A stretch of 10,541 bases of DNA, from NCBI GenBank assembly GCA_041306005.1, contig JBFYKJ010000053.1, positions 1-10,541 of the forward strand. The letters run 5' to 3'. The position numbers and the translations under genes were made by a program. A model generated the notes under the pieces. It did no database searches, was not told the origin of the DNA, and saw nothing but the letters and a program-made list of their open reading frames with translations. Every line of letters begins with the position of its first letter. Within the stretch, counting starts at the first letter, position 1. The DNA comes from JBFYKJ01 sp041306005 (lineage in GTDB: Archaea > Altiarchaeota > Altiarchaeia > JAFGQM01). Shown here piece after piece: positions 1-5,649 of this stretch.

Positions 1-528
1 GTTCATCACCAGCTGGAAGCCGTGCAGGTCCTGCAGGGTCGAGGCTATGACTATGCCGAGCGAGACGAACATGAAGCATATCAGGAACATGAAGGGGATA
101 AGCAGCGCGATGCTTGCCGCCTGGAACTGGGCGCCGAGCAGCATCGAAAGGAGCAATATCGCCATGCCCTGGAACATCGCGGTGGTGGCGCCGCCAAGCG
201 CCTTCCCCACTACGACAGAAAGCCTGCTTACGGGGGCGACCAGCGTCTCTTTTAGGAACCCGAACTGGCGGTCCATTATCACTATGATGCCCGAATGCAC
301 CGACCCCATCATGAGGACCATCCCAAGGACTCCCGGGGCCATGAACTGCAGGTAGCCGCCCCCCATGCCCGGGGCGGATGCCGAGAACGCCCTGTTCAGC
401 CCGGTGCCCATTATCGCGAGGAAGAAGAAGGGCATGCCCAAACTGGCGAACAGCCTGCTCTTGGACCTGAAGAATATTATCAGCTCCCTCTTCCACAGGG
501 CGTAGGCGCCCTCCAGTTCGCGGTTCAC
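1..528 (-). CDS. ABC-2 type transporter permease, N-terminal part (runs off window)
   Basis: Membrane subunit of an ABC exporter, partner of the ATPase encoded just upstream on the same strand. The 176 codons visible start at a GTG (526-528) and stay open to base 1, so the C-terminal part lies outside. A short cytoplasmic N-terminus (a WKRELIIFFRSKSR-like stretch, about residues 12-25) leads into hydrophobic segments at about 28-46, 62-84, 113-132 and 136-164. Between the second and third lies DRQFGFLKETLVAPVSR (86-102), the cytoplasmic stretch typical of ABC-2 permeases that contacts the ATPase. The GTG is chosen because AAGGAG (minus strand, 535-540) sits 6 bases before it, the clearest ribosome binding site in the window. 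That fits an internal gene of an operon. The 70-base gap from the ATPase stop contains heptad repeats. Substrate unknown. Family assignment is firm. Confidence 0.88.
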   Translation of the reverse strand, partial: MNRELEGAYALWKRELIIFFRSKSRLFASLGMPFFFLAIMGTGLNRAFSASAPGMGGGYLQFMAPGVLGMVLMMGSVHSGIIVIMDRQFGFLKETLVAPVSRLSVVVGKALGGATTAMFQGMAILLLSMLLGAQFQAASIALLIPFMFLICFMFVSLGIVIASTLQDLHGFQLVMN

Positions 529-534
529 TCTTGG

Positions 535-540
535 CTCCTT
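535..540 (-). promoter_or_regulatory. Ribosome binding site of the ABC permease
   Basis: AAGGAG on the minus strand, six bases upstream of the GTG at 528. It supports that unusual start. The other genes here show no such site, in line with leaderless first genes and a ribosome-binding-site-led downstream gene. Confidence 0.6.
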
Positions 541-552
541 ATTGGCAGGTTC

Positions 553-601
553 TCGGTCCACGGTTATCTGCAGACCGCAGACCGCAAACTGCAGACCCTC
601 A
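553..601. repeat. Heptad repeat tract between ABC ATPase and permease
   Basis: Read in sevens from 553: TCGGTCC, ACGGTTA, TCTGCAG, ACCGCAG, ACCGCAA, ACTGCAG, ACCCTCA. The tract begins inside the ATPase stop codon (599-601) and extends towards the permease. The strand that continues the ATPase message carries the GGTCTGC-type words. It belongs to the dispersed family seen across the window. Confidence 0.75.
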
Positions 602-1600
602 TCTTCCCATCCTCGCTTTCCGCCTCAGCCTCATCCGGTCCTTCGGGTCGGCCTCTTCTTCGCGTATCGTTTTTCCCGTGTAGTGTAAGAAAACGTCGTC
701 GAGCGACGGCTTCCTCAAGCTGACCGACTCCACCCGTATCCCGTGCGCCTCGGCCAGGTGCAGCATCTTGGGGATCTTCTCTTCCCCGGTCTCGACCCTG
801 ACGTCTATTAAGCCGTCGTGGACTACGGCGGACTTGACCCATTCGGCCTTGGATAGTGCCACAAGGTAGCCCTCCACGGCGCCGTCGCACGTGAGGGAGA
901 TGACATCCCCGCCGAGGCTGTTCTTCAGCTCTTGGGGCGTGCCGACCGCGATTATCTTCCCGCCGTCGATTATGGCTATCTTCTGGCAAACCCTGTCAGC
1001 CTCATCCATGTAGTGCGTCGTCATCACGATCGTCAGCTTCTGCGAGCGGTTCAGCCTCTGGATATATTCCCATATGCCCGCGCGCGTCTGCGGGTCGAGG
1101 CCGAGGGTAGGCTCGTCCAGGAAGAGGATCTCGGGGCGGTGAAGGAGCCCGCGGGCGATTTCCAGCCTCCTCTTCATCCCGCCGGAAAAGGTCTTGACCT
1201 GCAGGCCCAATTTGTCTTCCAGCCCCACGAGGCTGACAAGCTCGCTTATCCTCTTGGCCCTCGCGGCCTTGGGGACGCCATAGAGCGCGGCGTGGAACTG
1301 GAGGTTCTCCATCGCGGTCAGCTCCTCGTCGAGGCTCGGGTCCTGGAAGACTATGCCCAGGCTGCGCCTGACTTTGTCCGGGTGCTTCGAAACGTCGTGG
1401 CCGTTGACCTTCGCATGGCCGGATGTGGGCCTGCGCATGGTGACGAGCATGGAGATCAGCGTGGTTTTTCCCGCGCCGTTAGGGCCCAAAAGCCCGAACA
1501 CGGATCCCTTTTCCACCGAGAGGCTTACCGAGTCGACTGCCTTCAGCTCGCCATAGTGCTTGCTGAGCCCTTCGGTCTCTATGGCGTATGCAAGAGCCAT
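599..1600 (-). CDS. ABC transporter ATP-binding protein, DrrA-like exporter type
   Basis: Cytoplasmic ATPase that powers an ABC-2 exporter with the adjacent permease. All nucleotide-binding motifs are intact in 333 residues: Walker A GPNGAGKTT (39-47), Q-loop Q86, signature FSGGM (138-142) followed by RRLEIARG, Walker B ILFLDEP with D162 and E163, and switch histidine H196. After the ATPase core, the part from about 230 ends in the SLRKPSLDDVFLHYTGK stretch (294-310), characteristic of the daunorubicin-resistance (DrrA-like) ATPase subgroup. The family exports drugs, lipids or surface molecules; the substrate here cannot be read. A basic tail closes the protein. The ATG at 1600 is supported by a T/A-rich box about 26 bases upstream, which suggests a leaderless first gene of a two-gene operon. 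Confidence 0.95.
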   Translation of the reverse strand: MALAYAIETEGLSKHYGELKAVDSVSLSVEKGSVFGLLGPNGAGKTTLISMLVTMRRPTSGHAKVNGHDVSKHPDKVRRSLGIVFQDPSLDEELTAMENLQFHAALYGVPKAARAKRISELVSLVGLEDKLGLQVKTFSGGMKRRLEIARGLLHRPEILFLDEPTLGLDPQTRAGIWEYIQRLNRSQKLTIVMTTHYMDEADRVCQKIAIIDGGKIIAVGTPQELKNSLGGDVISLTCDGAVEGYLVALSKAEWVKSAVVHDGLIDVRVETGEEKIPKMLHLAEAHGIRVESVSLRKPSLDDVFLHYTGKTIREEEADPKDRMRLRRKARMGR

Positions 1601-1622
1601 CGGAATAATTGAATGCGGGCCG

Positions 1623-1630
1623 ATAAAAGG
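1623..1630 (-). promoter_or_regulatory. TATA-like promoter of the ABC operon
   Basis: CCTTTTAT on the minus strand, centred about 26 bases before the ATG at 1600. This is the spacing of an archaeal TATA box to a leaderless start. The same word recurs at the deformylase and tRNA genes. Confidence 0.5.
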
Positions 1631-1663
1631 GGGGTAACTGAATTATGGCCCGGAGCCTTCAGT

Positions 1664-1740
1664 TCCCAAGACCGCAGACCGCAGACTGCAGACCGCAGAC
1701 CGCAGACTGTAGACCGCAGACCGCAGACCGCAGACCGCTA
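1664..1740. repeat. Perfectly phased heptad array, 11 units
   Basis: From 1671 there are ten consecutive 7-bp units: six ACCGCAG, one ACTGCAG, one ACTGTAG, then ACCGCAG and a last ACCGCTA (seven exact ACCGCAG in total). TCCCAAG at 1664 is in the same phase. The array ends inside the stop codon of the cysteine-rich gene (1738-1740), so on that gene's strand CGGTCTG words follow directly after TAG. There are no spacers, so it is not a CRISPR. Translated, it gives a meaningless seven-residue repeat. This is the cleanest array of the family in the window. Confidence 0.92.
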
Positions 1741-3195
1741 TTCCACATAGTCCAAGCAGATGAAGACTGCCCCCGCGGACTCGCAGTCGTCCAAACCGAC
1801 TATGAGCGTGTCTCGCGTGCCGTCCGGCTTGGAATAAAGAAGGCTTGCAGAATCGTCGTCCACGAATTTCACTTCGAACTCATAAATGCCCGTCGCGATG
1901 CACGTGCCGCTGCGGCAATACCTGCCGCCGTATTCCCACTCCATCCCCTTGCGCTGGCTCTCCAGGAACAGCGTGTCGTTGCCGTCGCAGTTTAGGTCGT
2001 GGGTGCACATCATGAAGTCGGCGTAGTGGCCGCAGTCGTCGACGCACGACTCGTTCTTGTCGCAGTAGTCGTCGCCGCAGTAGGTGGACTCGTTGCGGCA
2101 TTTGCCGTGGACGCAGTGCCGGCTTAGGCACTGGGAGTCCTTGGTGCACGGCTTCCCGAACGCCAGGCAGCAGTCGTCGCAGGCGGTGCAGTTCTCGCCG
2201 GCGTCGCAGAACCCGTCGCCGCAGTAGGTGGACTCGTTGCGGCATTTGCCGTGGACGCAAAAGCCGCTTATGCAGGCCGAGCCGGCGGTGCAGTTGCCGC
2301 CCGGGGGCAGCTTGCAAGCGCCGCAGTCCGTTGGACACGATGTGCATGTCTCATCGCTGCCGCAGACGCCGTTGCCGCACTTCTTGGTGCATGTGTTGTC
2401 CGTGCATTCCGAATCGGAAGGGCATGCGCAGTCCGTTGTGCACGTCGCGCAGCCCTCCGCCGGGTCGCAGACGCCGTTGCCGCACCGGTCGCCAGCCTGC
2501 TTGCACTTCCCGCCGACGCAGTTGCCGCTCTTGCACTGGCCGGCCTTGGTGCAGGACTGGCCTATATCGCAAGTGCAGTCATCGCAGGTGGTGCAGGTCT
2601 CGCCCGTCTCGCACTTGCCGTTGCCGCAGCAGTTCGAGAGCTCCCTGGTGTTGCACTGGCCCCCGGAGCATCCCGTCTCGACGCACTTCTCGTCGCTCGA
2701 GCAGCCCTCCTGCCCGCCGGTTAGGTTGGTGTGAGCGCACCTAAAGCCCGTGGCTTCGCCGCACGTGTCAAGCGTGCACACGTTCCCGTCGTCGCAGGAC
2801 GGCGGGCACTCCTTCGGGCCCATGTTAAGGGCGAAGTAGGCGAGGCCCGCTATGACTAAAAGGATTATTATGATGGGAAGCGCCTTCCTGCCGGCGGACG
2901 GCTTTTTTCTCGGCACCGATGGCACGGCAGGCACTGCAGAAACAGAAGCTGCGGGCAATAGGGCTGCAGGGGGCTCCGCTGCGGGGGGCGCGGCATCCAT
3001 CACCGCGCGCTCCACGGCGTCCCCCTTCTCGGGCGTAAGGGCCTCCCTTACGGCATCGTCGATCTTTTCCTCTTCCTCGGCTTCAAGGCCCTGGTCCTCC
3101 TGGCCGCTGCGAAGGACTATAACTGCGCCGCACTTGCGGCAGATCAGGTCGTCCGGCTGCGCCGGATTCCCGCATTTGGGGCATGCCCTGGGCAT
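1738..3195 (-). CDS. Membrane-anchored zinc-ribbon and cysteine-rich repeat protein
   Basis: No specific family name is recognised. Residues 5-22 form a C4 zinc ribbon (C5, C8, C19, C22), probably cytoplasmic. A low-complexity acidic then Ala/Pro-rich linker (about 32-103) leads to one membrane segment (about 106-124). Residues 130-385 are cysteine-rich, with repeats of the type CGNGxCxxxExCxxCxxDC (for example 189-207, 238-256, 273-291, 325-341). Such repeats occur in secreted or surface proteins and probably form disulfide-bonded modules. A cysteine-poor C-terminal region (about 436-485) looks beta-rich. The expected topology is zinc ribbon inside and cysteine repeats outside, a surface or adhesion-like protein. 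That role is inference. Two stretches (313-330 and 361-378) are almost identical, from an internal DNA duplication. The start at 3195 is supported by a TATA-like box about 26 bases upstream. The TAG stop abuts the heptad array. Confidence 0.85.
   Translation of the reverse strand: MPRACPKCGNPAQPDDLICRKCGAVIVLRSGQEDQGLEAEEEEKIDDAVREALTPEKGDAVERAVMDAAPPAAEPPAALLPAASVSAVPAVPSVPRKKPSAGRKALPIIIILLVIAGLAYFALNMGPKECPPSCDDGNVCTLDTCGEATGFRCAHTNLTGGQEGCSSDEKCVETGCSGGQCNTRELSNCCGNGKCETGETCTTCDDCTCDIGQSCTKAGQCKSGNCVGGKCKQAGDRCGNGVCDPAEGCATCTTDCACPSDSECTDNTCTKKCGNGVCGSDETCTSCPTDCGACKLPPGGNCTAGSACISGFCVHGKCRNESTYCGDGFCDAGENCTACDDCCLAFGKPCTKDSQCLSRHCVHGKCRNESTYCGDDYCDKNESCVDDCGHYADFMMCTHDLNCDGNDTLFLESQRKGMEWEYGGRYCRSGTCIATGIYEFEVKFVDDDSASLLYSKPDGTRDTLIVGLDDCESAGAVFICLDYVE
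2070..2115. repeat. 46-bp perfect direct repeat inside the cysteine-rich gene, copy 1
   Basis: Identical to 2214-2259. Both encode the segment CVHGKCRNESTYCGD on the minus strand. Perfect DNA identity points to recent duplication of a cysteine module or to gene conversion. Confidence 0.9.
2214..2259. repeat. 46-bp perfect direct repeat inside the cysteine-rich gene, copy 2
   Basis: Partner of 2070-2115, with the same sequence and orientation, 144 bp apart (48 codons), so the reading frame is kept. Confidence 0.9.
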
Positions 3196-3216
3196 AGCAA
3201 GTCTTAGGGCGTTGGG

Positions 3217-3224
3217 AATAAAAA
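3217..3224 (-). promoter_or_regulatory. TATA-like promoter of the cysteine-rich gene
   Basis: TTTTTATT on the minus strand, centred about 26 bases before the ATG at 3195. It fits a leaderless archaeal transcript. It lies in the gap shared with the divergent MATE gene. Confidence 0.5.
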
Positions 3225-3274
3225 CTATGGCGGATGGCGTTTTAGTTGGGGGAAATGAGAATAAGCGGAAAAAC

Positions 3275-3311
3275 AGTTTGCAGTCCGCCGTTTACTGCCG
3301 ACCGAAAACCG
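3275..3311. repeat. Heptad repeat tract directly before the MATE start
   Basis: In sevens from 3275: AGTTTGC, AGTCCGC, CGTTTAC, TGCCGAC, CGAAAAC, then CG and the ATG at 3312. Degenerate words of the same family end at the start codon. Confidence 0.55.
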
Positions 3312-4661
3312 ATGGCTGAGAACAGGGTCGATTCCTTGATGAAAGACCCCCGCAGGGGATTATTGTTGCTTGCCTGGCCGGTGATAGTGTCAAGCCTTTT
3401 TACGGTCCTGCTCAATTTTGTGGACGCGTTCTTTGTCGGGGGCCTCGGGCCGGAAGCATTGGCCGCGATGCAGACCTCGTTCCCCATCTTCGGTTTTATG
3501 CTGGCGATAGGCGTGGGGCTGACAATAGGCGCCAACGCCGTGATAGCGAAAAGGCTGGGGGAGAAGAACAAGGAGTGGGCAGAGGAGACCGCTCTTCACT
3601 GCCTGTTCTTGACGCTGCTGGTGTCAATCGGGTTCACGCTCCTCGCGTTCCTGTCGCCCCAGATAGCGGCCGCGATGGGCGGCGGGCCGGTTGTGCAAAA
3701 AATGGCATCCGACTACATCGGCGTGATACTCGCGGGGAGCGCCGTCATGTTCTTCTCCTTCGCCCTCGCCTCGATACTGCAGGCCGAGGGGGACACGAAG
3801 ACGAGGATGAAGGCGGCGGCGGTCATGACGATGGTAAACGTGATACTCGACCCGATATTCATATATCAGTTCAACATGGGGGTGGGCGGGGCGGCGATGG
3901 CGACCGTGATAGCCCAGTTGTTCGCCCTTGCGATGTATGCCCGGATGGTCCTGCATAAGAGAAGCTCGTACCTGCAGCTCAGGCTGAAAGAGTTCAGGTA
4001 CACGCCGCAGATAATAACTAGCATATTAAAGATAGGGGTACCGTCGATGGTCGTGCAGATGACCCTGTCTATAACCGTGATAGGGTTTAACCTGCTCCTT
4101 GCGGGCTTCGGGGACGATGCGATATCCGCCTACGGGATAGGGTTTAGGGCCGACTCGCTCGCGATAATGCCGATACTCGGGCTTGCGGCGGGGGTGGTGA
4201 CGATGGTTGGGTACTACCGCGGGGCGAGGGACTATCGCGGTGCGAGGAAGGTATACATGTCCGGGCTGAAGTATATGCTGGTGTTCTCGCTCCTCGGCGG
4301 GGCGACGATGTTTCTGATATCCGATTTCCTGCCGCACGTGTTCACGGCCGACGCGGAGGTGATCTCCCTGGCGTCGCAGTACATGAAGATAATCGGGCTC
4401 GCTTACCCGTTCATCGGGGCGACGATAATAATCTCCTCCGCATTCCAGGGTTTGGGGAGGGGTTTGCCCTCGATGGTGATAACGATGGCGCGGGCGGTTC
4501 TGGTGGCAATACCGGCGGCATGGCTCCTCGGCTATGGGGCGGGGATGGGGCCGATAGGCGTCCTCCTTGCGATACCTGTGTCCGCGGTCTTCAGTTCGGC
4601 GTTTGCGGTTATCTGGATAGAGAAGTGCGTAATGGGGATGCGCGAGAGGCGCGAGGCTTAA
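3312..4661 (+). CDS. MATE family multidrug efflux transporter
   Basis: Integral membrane antiporter of the MATE family, which exports cationic drugs or metabolites in exchange for Na+ or H+. The 449 residues match the usual family length (about 450, 12 membrane segments in two related halves). The N-terminal half opens with LAWPVIVSSLFTVLLNFVD (20-38), with an acidic residue (D38) in the first membrane segment, followed by GGLGPEALAAM, a hallmark of the family. Hydrophobic segments continue to IWIEKCVMGMRE at the end. I chose the ATG at 3312 because upstream in-frame starts (TTG 3246, ATG 3255) would translate the heptad tract at 3275-3311. ATG 3339 is also possible. No clear promoter or ribosome binding site decides the start. 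The gene is divergent from the cysteine-rich gene, and tRNA-Gly follows 40 bases after the stop. Confidence 0.92.
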   Translation: MAENRVDSLMKDPRRGLLLLAWPVIVSSLFTVLLNFVDAFFVGGLGPEALAAMQTSFPIFGFMLAIGVGLTIGANAVIAKRLGEKNKEWAEETALHCLFLTLLVSIGFTLLAFLSPQIAAAMGGGPVVQKMASDYIGVILAGSAVMFFSFALASILQAEGDTKTRMKAAAVMTMVNVILDPIFIYQFNMGVGGAAMATVIAQLFALAMYARMVLHKRSSYLQLRLKEFRYTPQIITSILKIGVPSMVVQMTLSITVIGFNLLLAGFGDDAISAYGIGFRADSLAIMPILGLAAGVVTMVGYYRGARDYRGARKVYMSGLKYMLVFSLLGGATMFLISDFLPHVFTADAEVISLASQYMKIIGLAYPFIGATIIISSAFQGLGRGLPSMVITMARAVLVAIPAAWLLGYGAGMGPIGVLLAIPVSAVFSSAFAVIWIEKCVMGMRERREA

Positions 4662-4667
4662 CTGCTG

Positions 4668-4677
4668 TTTTTTATCC
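4668..4677 (+). promoter_or_regulatory. TATA-like promoter of tRNA-Gly (and possible poly-T end of MATE)
   Basis: TTTTTTATCC centred about 29 bases before the first tRNA base. It is the same word as at the deformylase gene. The T-run and a second one at 4680-4685 could also end the MATE transcript. Confidence 0.5.
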
Positions 4678-4701
4678 CCGTTTTTGCTAACATACCCGCA
4701 T

Positions 4702-4810
4702 GCGGCTGTAGTGTAGCCTGGTATCACTCAAGCCTTCCAACCGCGGACCCAGAACCCTGGACCGCGGACGTAGAGAGCTTGGAACCCGGGTTCGAATCCC
4801 GGCGGCCGCA
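4702..4810 (+). tRNA. tRNA-Gly(UCC) with a 36-nt intron after position 37
   Basis: A full cloverleaf can be drawn. The acceptor stem GCGGCTG (4702-4708) pairs with CGGCCGC (4803-4809) with one G-U. T8 and A9 follow. The D arm has GTG/CAC (4711-4713, 4725-4727) with GG in its loop. The anticodon stem is CAAGC (4729-4733) with GCTTG (4777-4781). The loop CTTCCA plus A4776 gives anticodon TCC (4736-4738). A 4-base variable region precedes a perfect T stem, CCGGG/CCCGG, around TTCGAAT (4791-4797). The discriminator is A4810, usual for archaeal glycine tRNAs, and no CCA is encoded. The 36 bases at 4740-4775 interrupt the loop at the canonical archaeal intron site. The exons alone give a 73-nt tRNA. 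Confidence 0.93.
4740..4775 (+). other. Archaeal tRNA intron made of heptad-repeat words
   Basis: Between A37 (4739) and position 38 (4776). It folds into a hairpin: CCGCGG (4741-4746) pairs with CCGCGG (4762-4767), then CCAG (4749-4752) with CTGG (4757-4760) around AACC. Exon bases 4734-4737 can pair with 4770-4773 with one U-U mismatch. This leaves AGA (4774-4776) as the 3' bulge and CAA (4738-4740) as the 5' bulge, a relaxed bulge-helix-bulge for the splicing endonuclease. After the first A it is exactly five heptads: CCGCGGA, CCCAGAA, CCCTGGA, CCGCGGA, CGTAGAG. They resemble the intergenic repeat units. Confidence 0.8.
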
Positions 4811-4814
4811 CTCA
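4798..4814 (+). repeat. tRNA-Gly 3' end direct repeat, copy 1 (att-like)
   Basis: CCCGGCGGCCGCACTCA covers the 3' T stem, the acceptor strand, the discriminator and four bases beyond the tRNA. It recurs exactly at 5520-5536, and its first 15 bases recur at 6258-6272. A tRNA 3' end repeated downstream in direct orientation is the usual footprint of integration at a tRNA gene. Confidence 0.75.
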
Positions 4815-4901
4815 AAATCAGTCTACGGTTACGGGTATCGGGTTTACCGTGCGGGCGACGGCAAAACCGGGAACAGAAAACGGCTTTTCCGGCAGCGGAT
4901 T
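4811..4901. repeat. Heptad repeat tract between tRNA-Gly and the RelE-like toxin gene
   Basis: It fills the 91 bases after the tRNA. In sevens from 4811 it reads CTCAAAA, TCAGTCT, ACGGTTA, CGGGTAT, CGGGTTT, ACCGTGC and onward to CCGGGAA, CAGAAAA. The phase is continuous with the tRNA intron heptads. No gene or terminator is evident. Confidence 0.6.
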
Positions 4902-5156
4902 CTACCTGTCGTAGATCTTCCGTCTGTGCCCGACTTTTATCACCAGGATCAGGAGCTTGTCGTTCTCTATGTCCATGATGACCCGGTAGTCACCGACCCT
5001 AAGCCGATATCCTGGGCTCACCACCAGTTTTTTGACAAACCGCTCCGGGCGTATGCGGATGCGTTCCAGCGCCGAAACTATCCTCTTCTGCACCTCGGGC
5101 TCCAAGGACTCGAGCTGCTTTGCGGCGCTTGCAGACAACAGGACGGCGTAGGTCAT
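4902..5156 (-). CDS. RelE/ParE-family toxin
   Basis: An 84-residue protein with the compact RelE fold pattern: an N-terminal strand, two helices (about 10-35), then strands containing KLVVSPGYRLRVGDYRVIMDI (43-63) and a final LVIKVGHRRKIYDR (71-84). The RLRVGDYRV and VGHRRxIY motifs are those of archaeal and bacterial RelE-type ribosome-dependent mRNA interferases. Conserved basic residues (R51, R53, R58, H77, R78, R79) and Y82 are present, so it looks intact. The start codon overlaps the antitoxin stop (5153-5156, ATGA), which indicates translational coupling and a bicistronic unit with the antitoxin first. Its action on ribosomes is inferred from the family. The 3' end runs into heptad repeats. 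Confidence 0.9.
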   Translation of the reverse strand: MTYAVLLSASAAKQLESLEPEVQKRIVSALERIRIRPERFVKKLVVSPGYRLRVGDYRVIMDIENDKLLILVIKVGHRRKIYDR

Positions 5157-5374
5157 AGCTTAAGCCTGGACTTCATCTCCTCGAGGGTGTAATACTTGCC
5201 GGCTTTTATCTCCCCCCGCGCCTTCGCTATGTCAGCTTTGGTCTCCTCGTTAAGCTCCATCGTGTCCTCGAGCAGGTCGTAGATGACATCCTCATAGGTC
5301 TCCCTTTCGGAGAGCTTCCTGGCCTTCAGCTCGCTTAGGAGGGAACTGCTAAGCTGTATAGTCGTTGCTTCCAT
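5153..5374 (-). CDS. Antitoxin of the RelE-like toxin, ribbon-helix-helix type
   Basis: A 73-residue protein. The N-terminal TTIQLSSSLLSELKARKLS (4-22) and the following ETYEDVIYDLLED helix form a strand-helix-helix pattern typical of ribbon-helix-helix DNA-binding antitoxins. The C-terminal tail (about 52-73, EIKAGKYYTLEEMKSRL) is the kind of stretch that wraps the toxin. It precedes and overlaps the toxin gene by four bases. Such antitoxins neutralise the toxin and repress their own promoter. A T/A box about 26 bases upstream and evenly spaced ATAG words over the start fit autoregulation. The exact subfamily is not certain. Confidence 0.85.
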   Translation of the reverse strand: MEATTIQLSSSLLSELKARKLSERETYEDVIYDLLEDTMELNEETKADIAKARGEIKAGKYYTLEEMKSRLKL

Positions 5375-5404
5375 AGCCTACTATAGAAGATTATAGTTTA
5401 AAAA
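5373..5404 (-). promoter_or_regulatory. Promoter and candidate operator of the RelE/RHH operon
   Basis: A TATA-like GCTTTTTAAA on the minus strand is centred near 5400, about 26 bases before the ATG at 5374. Between box and start, ATAG occurs at 5373, 5383 and 5393, exactly 10 bp apart. CTATA (5381-5385) and TATAG (5392-5396) form an inverted pair. Sites one helical turn apart suit a ribbon-helix-helix repressor. Confidence 0.45.
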
Positions 5405-5450
5405 GCTTTTCTTCGGCAAACCCCAATCTACCGTAGAACGCAACAGGGAA

Positions 5451-5534
5451 CCCGGGACTGTAAACCGGGCACCCCCCATACGAAACTCGAAACCGGCAAC
5501 CGTAAACCTGCCAAAAGGGCCCGGCGGCCGCACT
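5451..5534. repeat. 84-bp repeat, copy A
   Basis: It matches 6189-6272 at 81 of 84 positions in direct orientation. It is exactly 12 heptads, for example CTGTAAA, CTCGAAA, CCGGCAA, CCGTAAA. It ends with the tRNA-Gly 3' sequence. CCGGGC (5465-5470) and GCCCGG (5519-5524) could pair and close the unit. Confidence 0.92.
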
Positions 5535-5536
5535 CA
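5520..5536 (+). repeat. tRNA-Gly 3' end direct repeat, copy 2 (att-like)
   Basis: 17 bp identical to 4798-4814, in the same orientation. The rest of the tRNA is absent, so this is not a tRNA gene. Confidence 0.75.
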
Positions 5537-5616
5537 TTCTACTTGGGTTAGCTTCGGGTTTACGGTCTTCGGTCTTGGGTCGTGGGTTTCGCAACGAGGC
5601 CGACGGGTTAAAGGCA

Positions 5617-5626
5617 TTTTTTAATC
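5617..5626 (+). promoter_or_regulatory. TATA-like promoter of hicBA
   Basis: TTTTTTAATC centred about 28 bases before the ATG at 5650, right after the heptad tract. It is consistent with a leaderless start. Confidence 0.5.
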
Positions 5627-5649
5627 AAACTCCTAAATACAGCATAACG

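Larger units (their letters stand above)
5416..5589. repeat. Heptad repeat tract containing 84-bp repeat copy A
   Basis: It fills most of the 275 bases between the two toxin-antitoxin modules. One 7-bp phase holds throughout: GCAAACC, CCAATCT, ACCGTAG, AACGCAA, CAGGGAA, then the 84-mer, then CATTCTA, CTTGGGT, TAGCTTC, GGGTTTA, CGGTCTT, CGGTCTT. ACCGTAAACC (5499-5508) and GGTTTACGGT (5557-5566) are perfect inverted repeats flanking the tRNA-derived segment. No gene is seen here. Confidence 0.7.

Noticed and set aside
932..1612. Long plus-strand open frame opposite the ABC ATPase
   Set aside because: It is a shadow of the ATPase, whose Walker A, signature and Walker B motifs are all intact on the minus strand.
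1671..1740. CRISPR-like array
   Set aside because: Units are 7 bp and directly adjacent, with no unique spacers, leader or cas genes. It is a tandem heptad repeat.
1645..1995. Open frame translating to a seven-residue periodic peptide
   Set aside because: The peptide is the translation of the heptad array followed by antisense of the cysteine-rich gene. No start signal supports it.
2251..2724. Ala-rich and other plus-strand frames opposite the cysteine-rich gene
   Set aside because: They are low-complexity by-products of repeated cysteine codons in GC-rich DNA, with no family resemblance.
3246..3311. N-terminal extension of the MATE transporter from TTG 3246 or ATG 3255
   Set aside because: It would translate the heptad tract, and the homologous part begins just after ATG 3312. 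It cannot be excluded without transcript data.
5500..5536. A second tRNA gene in each 84-bp repeat
   Set aside because: Only the 3' T stem and acceptor strand match. There is no 5' acceptor strand, D arm or anticodon arm.
5575..5649. Earlier start for HicB
   Set aside because: The extra residues come from repeat DNA and would span the TATA-like box. The family domain begins at ATG 5650.
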